DNA of 19,214 nucleotides. Origin: Parvibaculum sp. Lineage in GTDB: Bacteria; Pseudomonadota; Alphaproteobacteria; Parvibaculales; Parvibaculaceae. Positions 13,765-19,214 of the stretch are shown here, in pieces. Below the pieces are notes generated by a model. That model did no database searches. It worked only from the letters and a program-made list of their open reading frames with translations, and was not told the DNA's origin. The stretch spans positions 1 to 19,214 of the forward strand of contig JAGUWA010000013.1 of the NCBI GenBank assembly GCA_020062605.1, written 5' to 3'. Position 1 is the stretch's first letter, and the number at the start of each line of letters is the position of its first letter. The position numbers and the translations under genes are program-made.

Positions 13765-14568
13765 ATGACGGAGAGCGTCGACTTCAGCCGTTATACGCGA
13801 ATCAAGGCCAGCCGGAAGGGCCGTGTACTCACGCTGGCGCTCAGCAATCCGAAGCTGATGAACGCCGTGGACGGCGATATGCACCGTGAGCTGTCCCGTA
13901 TTTTTCTCGATGCCGCAGACGATCCGGACTCGGACATTGTCGTTCTTACCGGCGAAGGGGACGCCTTCTCGGCGGGTGGCGATCTGAACTGGATGAAGCG
14001 CGGCTTCGAGGCGGGCGAGAAGGGACCCGACGCAGCCGAGGCCAAGCGCATTGTTTTTTCCCTTCTCGATCTCGAGAAGCCGATCATCGCGAAAGTGCGG
14101 GGGCCGGCCGTCGGTCTGGGTGCCACGATCGCTCTCATGTGCGACGTGATCTTCGCCAGCGACAATGCGCGTTTCGCCGATCCCCATGTGCGCGCCGGCA
14201 TCGTTGCCGGCGATGGCGGTGCGATCATCTGGCCGCAGCTTGTCGGCTATGCGCGCGCCAAGGAATATCTGATGACGGGCGACCCGGTACCGGCCGCCGA
14301 AGCCGAGCGCATCGGCCTCGTCAATCACCTCGTTCCGGACGCTGAGCTCGATGCACGCGTAGACGCATTCGCTGCGCGCCTTGCGGGCGGTGCCATCCAG
14401 GCGATCAAATATTCCAAGGTCTCGGTCAACATCGGATTGAAGCAGCTCGCTCATTCGATCCTGGATACGTCGATCGGCTATGAGATGCTGACCTTCACGA
14501 CGGAGGACCACAAGGAAGCGGTGCGCTCCTTCCTCGAGAAGCGCAAGCCCGCCTTTACAGGACGCTGA
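13765..14568 (+). CDS. Enoyl-CoA hydratase/isomerase (crotonase) family protein with atypical active site
   Basis: This 267-residue protein has the crotonase fold. Oxyanion-hole motifs are GDAFSAGGDL (65-74) and RGPAVGLGATIAL (112-124). The positions that carry the two catalytic glutamates in rat enoyl-CoA hydratase (E144 and E164) fall in ADPHVRAG (138-145) and AGDGGAIIW (148-156). They appear as His and Asp, so standard hydration of trans-2-enoyl-CoA is doubtful. A distinct crotonase branch with the same ADxHVRxGxVAGDGG pattern exists in actinobacteria and alphaproteobacteria; its reaction is not firmly known to me. RBS GGGAGGAGAG precedes the ATG. The gene begins a run of same-strand CoA-type genes with very short gaps (3 and 16 bases), so an operon with the next two is likely. 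The substrate is unknown. Confidence 0.88.
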   Translation: MTESVDFSRYTRIKASRKGRVLTLALSNPKLMNAVDGDMHRELSRIFLDAADDPDSDIVVLTGEGDAFSAGGDLNWMKRGFEAGEKGPDAAEAKRIVFSLLDLEKPIIAKVRGPAVGLGATIALMCDVIFASDNARFADPHVRAGIVAGDGGAIIWPQLVGYARAKEYLMTGDPVPAAEAERIGLVNHLVPDAELDARVDAFAARLAGGAIQAIKYSKVSVNIGLKQLAHSILDTSIGYEMLTFTTEDHKEAVRSFLEKRKPAFTGR

Positions 14569-14571
14569 GAG

Positions 14572-15018
14572 GTGGATGCCGCGATGACAGACATGCCGCG
14601 CGAGAAGGCGCGGGAATGGGACAAGGGAAGCATCTGTCCCGCCGAGGTGATGAAGAAGCTCGGTGCCATGGGCCTGATGGGGCTCACGGTCGAGGAGCGG
14701 TTCGGCGGTGCGGGCGTCGATATCTATGCGACGATGGCCGTCATTGAGGAGATCGCGAAACGCTCCGTTGCCGTTGCCTGTCCCTACATCATGGCGGTCT
14801 GCTACGCGGGCATGAATCTCGGCGAAAGCGCAAGCGAGGACCAGAAGCAGGAACTGCTGCCGAAAGTCGCTGCGGGTGATCTCCTCTTTGCCTGCGGACT
14901 TTCCGACCAGATGGACATGGAGCGCTATGTGCGCGACGCGGTCAGCCTGCCCATCGTTGGCGGATCGTCCAACATGCAGAAAAACAATATTGCGAACCGG
15001 CTGAAGCTCGGCGCCTGA
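14572..15018 (+). pseudogene. Internally deleted acyl-CoA dehydrogenase (N-terminal domain joined to the last C-terminal helix)
   Basis: The frame of 148 codons (GTG at 14572, or ATG at 14584) encodes the first part of an acyl-CoA dehydrogenase: EWDKGSICPAEVMKKLGAMG, GLTVEERFGGAGVD, LPKVAAGDLLFACGLS. After residue 111 it jumps directly to the end of the same family, MERYVRDAVSLPIVGGSSNMQ...IANRL. Normal members have 380-400 residues. The middle beta domain, most of the C-terminal helical domain and about the first 20 residues are missing, so FAD binding and catalysis cannot be intact. The deletion keeps the frame (roughly 220-240 codons lost). The gene starts 3 bases after the crotonase stop and ends 16 bases before the next start, so the operon layout survived. 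I call it a pseudogene, although a stable small protein cannot be excluded. Confidence 0.8.
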
Positions 15019-15034
15019 AGGGAGGGAGGACGTC

Positions 15035-16228
15035 ATGATCGCGACGGAGACCGCGAAGAAGACAAGTGCAGACCTCCTTGAGGCCGTCGAGCGTTTCGCG
15101 ACGGAGATTGCCGAGCGCGCGGCGGAGGTCGAGGCAAACCGATTCCTGCCGCAGGACATGGCGAAGCGCTTCGCGGAAGCCGGTCTCTACCGGCTCTGCG
15201 TTCCGGAAGCCTATGGCGGGCTCGAGAGCCATCCAGGCGAGCTTGTGAAGGTGGTGGAGCGGATTGCGCAGGCCGACGGGTCAGCGGCCTGGTGCGTTTT
15301 TATCGGTGCGACATCGGGTGTCGTTGCCGCCTTTCTGGAGCCCTCCGAAGCGGAGCGGATTTTCGGCGATCCGCTCACCATCACGGCCGGCGTTTTCGCG
15401 CCGCGCGGCAAGGCGGTGCGCGCCAGCGAGGGCGGTATCGACGGTTACCGCGTTACCGGCCGATGGCAGTGGGGTTCTGGCTCGCGCAATGCGTCGTGGA
15501 TTTCGGGGGGTGCGCTCATCATCGGCGAGGACGGAAAGCCCGAAATGGCCGCGGAGGGTCTGCCGCAGAACCGTATGATGATGTTCCGGACGGAAGACGT
15601 GCTGCTTCACGATACGTGGGACGTCTCTGGTCTTTGCGGGACGGGCAGCACCGATTTCGAGGTGAAGGATCTCTTCGTGCCCGCGGCGCGGGCGGTGAGC
15701 CTCATCAGCGACAAGCCGCTTGCGCGTCCGCTCTATTGCTTCCCGACCTTCGGGCTTCTCGGGATCGGTATTGCGGCGGTCTCTCTCGGTCTTGCACGCG
15801 GCGCGATCGATACGCTGGTGGAACTTGCAGGCGGGAAGACGCCGCAGGGATCGTCGAAGCCGCTTGCGCTTCGCGCCAAGGCGCATCTCGATGTTTCACA
15901 GGCAGAAGCCTTGGCCCGTTCGGCACGCGCCTTTCTGATGGAGACCATAGAAGCGGCTTGGGAGGCGGCAACGCAGAACGGTGAGATCACCGTCGCCCAT
16001 CGTCGTGACATCCGTCTTGCGACGACACATGCGGTGCAGTCGGCGGCGCGGGCTGTCGACCTCATGTATACGCTTGCCGGGGGCAGCTCTGTCTATCGCA
16101 ATTCCCCGTTGCAGCGGCAGTTCCGCGACGTACATGTCGCGACCCAGCACATGATGGTCTCGGACGCGACCTACGAGTTGACGGGGCGGCTGCTGCTCGG
16201 TGTGCCGGCCAATACGGCCATGCTCTAA
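15035..16228 (+). CDS. Acyl-CoA dehydrogenase-fold flavoprotein, HsaA/DszC-like (group D monooxygenase type)
   Basis: This 397-residue protein has the acyl-CoA dehydrogenase fold but with the C-terminal Acyl-CoA_dh_2 type found in flavin-dependent monooxygenases such as HsaA, DszC and the HpaB/C2 hydroxylases. Typical blocks are LYRLCVPEAYGG (51-62), DGSAAWC (81-87), RVTGRWQWGSGSRNASW (139-155) and the ending SVYRNSPLQRQFRDVHVATQH (352-372). His372 lies where these enzymes have an active-site His. It lacks the acyl-CoA dehydrogenase catalytic Glu block. A two-component enzyme using reduced flavin from a separate reductase is likely; no reductase gene is in the window. RBS GGAGGGAGGA precedes the ATG. 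The substrate could be an aromatic, steroid-derived or sulfur compound; sequence alone does not decide. Confidence 0.87.
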   Translation: MIATETAKKTSADLLEAVERFATEIAERAAEVEANRFLPQDMAKRFAEAGLYRLCVPEAYGGLESHPGELVKVVERIAQADGSAAWCVFIGATSGVVAAFLEPSEAERIFGDPLTITAGVFAPRGKAVRASEGGIDGYRVTGRWQWGSGSRNASWISGGALIIGEDGKPEMAAEGLPQNRMMMFRTEDVLLHDTWDVSGLCGTGSTDFEVKDLFVPAARAVSLISDKPLARPLYCFPTFGLLGIGIAAVSLGLARGAIDTLVELAGGKTPQGSSKPLALRAKAHLDVSQAEALARSARAFLMETIEAAWEAATQNGEITVAHRRDIRLATTHAVQSAARAVDLMYTLAGGSSVYRNSPLQRQFRDVHVATQHMMVSDATYELTGRLLLGVPANTAML

Positions 16229-16321
16229 CCCATTGAAATAGAACAGTCCTTTCGTGGCTTTCGCCGCTCTGCGCGGCGCTGTAGGGTCCCGGCATTCCGA
16301 AACATCAAGGACAGGAAGAAT

Positions 16322-17107
16322 ATGGCAAAGGAAAGAAAGGGCCGCGTCGAAGGCAAGATGACTTTCGTGACCGGCGGGGCGCAGGGGCTCGGCAAGGCGT
16401 CCGCCATCATGCTCGCGCGCGAGGGCGCAAAGGTGACGCTCGCCGACATCAACGAGAAGGGTGCGGCCGACGTTGCCGCCGAGATCAATGCCGAATGTCC
16501 CGGCATGGCCTTCGCGGTCGGACTCGACGTCACGCGCGAAGACCATTGGAAGGATGCGCTCGCCGAGGCCGACAAGGCGATGGGCGGCATCAACGTGCTT
16601 TTCAACAATGCCGGTATCGGCGGCGGCACGACGGTCGAGGACACCGATTTCGAGACCTTCAAGAAGGTCCAGGCGGTCGATGTCGATTCCGTCTTTCTCG
16701 GGTGCAAATATGCGATCCCCTACATGGTACCCCATGCGCCGGGCTCGATCATCAACACGTCGTCGATCGCGGGGCTGATCGCCGGGCACAACATGGCCGC
16801 CTACAACGCGGCGAAGGCAGGCGTCTGGCTGCTGTCCAAGTCGGTCGCGCTTCATTGCGCGAAGCGGGGCTACCGGATTCGCTCGAACTCGATCCACCCG
16901 ACCTTCATCGACACGCCGATCCTCGACGGCATGGCGCGCGGCATGTCTAAAGAAGAGCTGGTGAAAAAACTTGCCAGGCAGGTGCCGCTCGGTGTCGTCG
17001 GAGATCCGGACGACGTCGCCTATTGCGTTCTTTATCTGGCCTCGGACGAATCGAAGTTCATCACCGGCTCCGAAATCAAGATCGACGGCGGCATTAGCGC
17101 CATGTAA
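16322..17107 (+). CDS. Short-chain dehydrogenase/reductase (SDR), NAD-type
   Basis: This 261-residue classical SDR has the cofactor motif TGGAQGLG at 17-24 and NNAG at 95-98. The catalytic residues are Ser148, Tyr161 and Lys165 (YNAAK). Asp42 at the end of the second strand (LADI) indicates preference for NAD(H) over NADP(H). The ending ITGSEIKIDGGISAM is typical of hydroxysteroid- or cyclohexanol-type dehydrogenases in this superfamily, which suits a steroid- or alicyclic-like substrate, but this is a guess. The RBS AGGAAG lies upstream of ATG at 16322. A gap of 93 bases separates it from the flavoprotein gene; it contains a small hairpin without a T run, so read-through from the upstream genes is plausible. 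Confidence 0.92.
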   Translation: MAKERKGRVEGKMTFVTGGAQGLGKASAIMLAREGAKVTLADINEKGAADVAAEINAECPGMAFAVGLDVTREDHWKDALAEADKAMGGINVLFNNAGIGGGTTVEDTDFETFKKVQAVDVDSVFLGCKYAIPYMVPHAPGSIINTSSIAGLIAGHNMAAYNAAKAGVWLLSKSVALHCAKRGYRIRSNSIHPTFIDTPILDGMARGMSKEELVKKLARQVPLGVVGDPDDVAYCVLYLASDESKFITGSEIKIDGGISAM

Positions 17108-17134
17108 GGGCTTTCATGGCAGGCTGATCGGGTC

Positions 17135-17166
17135 GCGCCCCGGGTCTTGCGCCGGAGCCGGGGCGC
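17135..17166 (+). other. GC-rich hairpin between SDR and amidotransferase genes
   Basis: GCGCCCCGG (17135-17143) pairs perfectly with CCGGGGCGC (17158-17166) around a 14-base loop. No T tract follows, so it is not a standard terminator. It lies 20 bases before the next ATG and could influence mRNA stability or translation of that gene. Confidence 0.4.
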
Positions 17167-17186
17167 CCCCAAATTGGTCAGCAGCC

Positions 17187-17909
17187 ATGACACGCCGCAT
17201 TCTCATTGTGCTCCATCAGGAGAGGTCCAGTCCCGGCCGGGTCGGTCAGGCGCTGATCCGGCGCGGATGCGAACTCGATATCCGCCGTCCCTCGCTCGGC
17301 GATCCCCTTCCAGCCAGCATGGAAAACCACGACGCGGCCATCATCTTCGGTGGGCCCATGAGTGCCAATGACGACCTGCCCTTCATCAAGGCGGAAACCG
17401 AGTGGATCGGCGTGCCGCTCAAGGAGGAAAAGCCCTATCTGGGTATCTGCCTCGGGGCGCAGCTCATGGCGCGGCATCTCGGTGCCCGTGTCTATGGCCG
17501 CGAGGACGAGAGGGTCGAGGTCGGCTACTACCCGATCCGGCCGACGGATGAAGGTCGACACCTCTTCGACGATCCGCAATATGTCTATCAGTGGCATGCA
17601 CAGGGCTTCGATCTTCCCTCTGGAGCGGTGCAGCTCGCAGAGGGTGACGCGTTTCCGGTCCAGGCGATGCGCTACGGGCCTCGCGCCTATGGCGTACAGT
17701 TCCATCCCGAACTCACCACGCCGATGATGGATGCCTGGCTCACCTTTGCGAGCCACAGGTTGTCCCAGCCGGGCGCACAGCCCGCCGAACTGCACCGGAA
17801 GGGACGGGCGGAACATGACGCCACGCTCAGGGCCTGGCTCGCCCGCTTTCTCGATCACTGGCTGCCGGTGGAAGCAGGTGTGCCAAGGGGCGAGGCCGAG
17901 CCGGCCTGA
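17187..17909 (+). CDS. Class I glutamine amidotransferase-like protein
   Basis: This 240-residue protein has the class I glutamine amidotransferase fold. The nucleophile is Cys88 in YLGICLGAQLMA; His173 and Glu175 lie in GVQFHPEL, completing the Cys-His-Glu triad. An oxyanion-strand motif IIFGGPMS is at 52-59. It is a stand-alone domain related to the GuaA N-terminal (COG0518) proteins and to PuuD-like and other gamma-glutamyl hydrolases; the acceptor or partner synthase is not visible. The start at 17187 is chosen because homology begins at MTRRILIVLHQE; upstream codons belong to the end of the SDR gene in another frame. No good ribosome-binding site precedes it, and a hairpin lies just upstream. 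The C-terminal 50 residues are an extra region absent from minimal members. Confidence 0.85.
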   Translation: MTRRILIVLHQERSSPGRVGQALIRRGCELDIRRPSLGDPLPASMENHDAAIIFGGPMSANDDLPFIKAETEWIGVPLKEEKPYLGICLGAQLMARHLGARVYGREDERVEVGYYPIRPTDEGRHLFDDPQYVYQWHAQGFDLPSGAVQLAEGDAFPVQAMRYGPRAYGVQFHPELTTPMMDAWLTFASHRLSQPGAQPAELHRKGRAEHDATLRAWLARFLDHWLPVEAGVPRGEAEPA

Positions 17910-17943
17910 GGCTTGCTGATGGATTTTCGGGGGCTTCCGGGAA

Positions 17944-18019
17944 TGGTGGAGCCGAGCGGGATCGAACCGCTGACCTCCTCATTGCGAACGAGGCGCTCTC
18001 CCAACTGAGCTACGGCCCC
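17944..18019 (-). tRNA. tRNA-Ala (anticodon CGC)
   Basis: On the minus strand there is a 76-nt cloverleaf with encoded CCA. The acceptor stem GGGGCCG pairs with CGGCTCC and contains the G3-U70 wobble pair, the identity element of tRNA-Ala. Anticodon loop TTCGCAA gives CGC, which reads GCG alanine codons, common in this GC-rich genome. The D arm TAGCTCAGTTGGGAGAGCG and T arm GGTTCGATCC are standard. Confidence 0.97.
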
Positions 18020-18053
18020 GGAGCCCTGCGCTTTTTCATGCGCCGGAGGCCGC

Positions 18054-18082
18054 TTATTAGGCGGCGGCGGGCGAGGTGTCAA
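18054..18082 (-). promoter_or_regulatory. Promoter of tRNA-Ala
   Basis: Read on the minus strand: TTGACA (18082-18077), a 17-base spacer, and TAATAA (18059-18054). The -35 is perfect. Transcription would start near 18047, leaving a leader of about 28 bases before the mature 5' end at 18019. Confidence 0.7.
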
Positions 18083-18332
18083 GAGAGGCATCCGCAGGCA
18101 GCCGGCGAGCCCGATTGTCGTTGTATTTCCAATCTTGGGCGCCGACGCCGCCCTCCGGCAGCCCGAGCTTCGCGTCACAAGGCGCGACGGCGCGGCAAAG
18201 CTCTCCTTGAACGGGCCCTTCCCGGCGGTTACATCTCATGGGGCCGGGCCTTCCGGCACCTCGTTTCCGGCCGGTTTCCGGCCGTCTGCGTGAGCCGCCC
18301 ACTCCCAAAAACCAGCAACCGGCGAGCCCCCC
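18083..18332. other. Intergenic region between tRNA-Ala promoter and yggT
   Basis: With the tRNA leader and promoter (18020-18082) this makes a gene-free stretch of 313 bases. I find no credible gene. A perfect tandem duplication of GTTTCCGGCCG occurs at 18263-18284. No consensus promoter for yggT stands out. Confidence 0.5.
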
Positions 18333-18635
18333 ATGATTGCCCTTCTGAACCTGATCGACACGCTCATCACTCTCTATATCTGGGTGATCATCATTGGCGT
18401 TGTGCTGAGCTGGCTCATCGCCTTCAACGTCATCAACACGCATAACCGCTTCGTCTATATCGTGGTGGACACGATCAACCGGCTTACGGAGCCGGTCTTG
18501 AGGCCGATCCGCAACCTGCTGCCCAATCTGGGCGGCCTGGACGTATCGCCGGTCATCCTGCTGCTGCTGCTCTTCTTCGTGCAAAATCTCATCCGCTACG
18601 ACATTCCGATGTGGCTCGGCGCCGGCCGCTACTGA
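18333..18635 (+). CDS. yggT: YggT family integral membrane protein
   Basis: This 100-residue protein has two hydrophobic segments, about residues 6-31 and 71-89. They are separated by a loop with the family pattern PVLRPIRNLLPNLGGLDVSPVI. YggT proteins are small inner-membrane proteins related to CCB3/YlmG of plastids, with suggested roles in osmotic shock tolerance or membrane-complex and nucleoid/division organisation. It lies directly before a DUF167 gene, a very common pairing, with 6 bases between them. The start lacks a clear ribosome-binding site (CCCCCC precedes ATG), but the family's N-terminus fits. Confidence 0.92.
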   Translation: MIALLNLIDTLITLYIWVIIIGVVLSWLIAFNVINTHNRFVYIVVDTINRLTEPVLRPIRNLLPNLGGLDVSPVILLLLLFFVQNLIRYDIPMWLGAGRY

Positions 18636-18641
18636 CGGCCG

Positions 18642-18968
18642 ATGCTTGTCAGGCCCGCGGCGGGCGGTGTCACGGTTCGGCTGCGGGTGACGCCGCGCGG
18701 CGGAGGCGACCGGATCGAAGGGCGCGGAGAGGATGCGAACGGGGAGCCGCATCTCAAGCTCCGCGTTTCGGCCGTGCCCGAGAAGGGCAAGGCAAATACC
18801 GCCGTGCTGAAACTTCTCGCGAAGGCCTGGGGGTTGCCGCGCTCCTCGCTCTCCATTGCCTCGGGCGAGACGGGAAGAAACAAGATAGTTGCGGTGGCAG
18901 GCGATTCCGAGCACCTCAGGGCCCGGATCGAAGCCTGGCTCGAAAACCTCGCGGAAAGACCGAAGTGA
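18642..18968 (+). CDS. yggU: DUF167 (YggU) family protein
   Basis: This 108-residue member of DUF167 has the family blocks VRLRVTPRGGGDRIEG, HLKLRVSAVPEKGKAN and, near the end, SIASGETGRNKIVAV. The fold is a small alpha/beta protein of unknown biochemical role. It begins 6 bases after yggT and its TGA shares a base with the ATG of a possible short ORF. In many alphaproteobacteria yggT, yggU and folD adjoin, as here. Confidence 0.92.
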   Translation: MLVRPAAGGVTVRLRVTPRGGGDRIEGRGEDANGEPHLKLRVSAVPEKGKANTAVLKLLAKAWGLPRSSLSIASGETGRNKIVAVAGDSEHLRARIEAWLENLAERPK

Positions 18969-19123
18969 TGCAGACGCGGACTTGTCGCGGGACCGCGGTC
19001 CTTATTATAGTGCCGCTGCCCTTGTGTGACTGGCGAGAAGAGGTGGAGCGAACCACCGTGGAGCGCAAGGGCTATGCGCCGCTCGCCTGGGCACCCTATC
19101 CAGACAACGAGGTGCCCTCATGA
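18968..19123 (+). CDS. Possible short coupled ORF (51 codons) between yggU and folD
   Basis: A 51-codon frame starts at the A of the yggU stop (TGATG) and ends overlapping the folD start (ATGA). The last 25 codons (from about GTG 19059 backward and forward) have the G/C-ending codon use of real genes in this window and encode KGYAPLAWAPYPDNEVPS. The first half contains TGT, ATA and TTG and looks non-coding, partly because the folD promoter candidate lies in it. It may be a genuine small protein, a folD leader peptide starting at a GTG near 19059, or chance. I recognise no family. Confidence 0.3.
   Translation: MQTRTCRGTAVLIIVPLPLCDWREEVERTTVERKGYAPLAWAPYPDNEVPS
18982..19010 (+). promoter_or_regulatory. 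Candidate promoter for folD
   Basis: TTGTCG (18982-18987) and TTATAG (19005-19010) are 17 bases apart; an overlapping TATTAT begins at 19003. Between them is a perfect 12-base palindrome GGACCGCGGTCC (18990-19001), in an operator-like position. A palindrome of this size is expected a few times by chance in a window of this length, so the operator call is weak. Confidence 0.35.
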
Positions 19124-19214
19124 CGCGTTCGGTAAAAGCTTCCATCATCGACGGCAAGACCATTTCCGCGGAACTGCGCGCCCGCGTGGCGGCGGAGGTT
19201 TCGCGGCTGAAGCA
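19120..19214 (+). CDS. folD: FolD, methylenetetrahydrofolate dehydrogenase/cyclohydrolase (5' end only)
   Basis: The first 31 codons are present: MTRSVKASIIDGKTISAELR then ARVAAEVSRLK. The pattern IIDGKxIxAxLRxxVxxEVxxL is the conserved N-terminus of FolD. This bifunctional cytoplasmic enzyme interconverts 5,10-methylene-, methenyl- and 10-formyl-tetrahydrofolate with NADP. The reading frame runs off the window. The start overlaps the end of the short upstream ORF (ATGA). Confidence 0.88.
   Translation, partial: MTRSVKASIIDGKTISAELRARVAAEVSRLK

Noticed and set aside
13501..15159. Long minus-strand open frame (over 550 codons) across the YCF48, crotonase and acyl-CoA dehydrogenase genes
   Set aside because: It runs through three recognised plus-strand genes and a strong terminator and encodes no recognisable protein; it is a GC-driven shadow frame.
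16262..16278. Small hairpin CGCCGC/GCGGCG before the SDR gene as a terminator
   Set aside because: It has only six pairs and no T run.

Overview
The window looks like a chromosomal segment of a GC-rich alphaproteobacterium. The evidence is a HemY of the alphaproteobacterial TPR type, a Blastochloris-type homospermidine synthase, strong codon bias to G/C in third positions, and many medium-chain acyl-CoA and lipid-type enzymes. The gene mix (homospermidine synthase, DUF1302, DUF1329, YCF48-like protein, acyl-CoA enzymes) recalls Parvibaculum and relatives, but that placement is a guess from content only. I see no prophage, insertion sequence, CRISPR array or replication origin.

Region 1 (1-2027): the 3' end of hemY overlaps a membrane-anchored alpha/beta hydrolase, followed by tRNA-Thr(CGT). 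Region 2 (2138-4585): homospermidine synthase with a strong terminator, then a divergent pair separated by the AT-richest stretch in the window. The pair is a 58-residue protein made of three DUF4278-like YRG repeats (minus strand) and an unusual gene (plus strand). That gene fuses an N-terminal ribbon-helix-helix DNA-binding domain to a complete P-II (GlnB/GlnK) signalling domain. This fusion is the best candidate in the window for something undescribed. Region 3 (4582-8083): a tail-to-tail remnant of a CaiB/BaiF CoA-transferase, a sensor-less histidine kinase translationally coupled to a HerA/DUF87-type ATPase, and a PCu(A)C copper-chaperone lipoprotein.

Region 4 (8439-13612): three exported proteins, a DUF1302 outer-membrane barrel, a DUF1329 periplasmic protein and a six-Asp-box YCF48-like propeller. 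Each is followed by its own strong intrinsic terminator. The RND/MMPL exporter that usually accompanies this set is not in the window. Region 5 (13765-17107): a catabolic block with a crotonase-family protein lacking both usual catalytic glutamates, an acyl-CoA dehydrogenase reduced to 148 codons by an in-frame internal deletion, an acyl-CoA-dehydrogenase-fold flavoprotein of the HsaA/DszC monooxygenase type, and an SDR. A class I glutamine amidotransferase follows.

Region 6 (17944-19214): tRNA-Ala(CGC) on the minus strand with a near-consensus promoter, then yggT, a DUF167 (YggU) gene, a possible short coupled ORF, and the 5' end of folD. Regions 4 and 5 together suggest envelope handling and CoA-linked breakdown of a hydrophobic (lipid-, steroid- or hydrocarbon-like) substrate; this is inference from family associations, not something the sequence proves.
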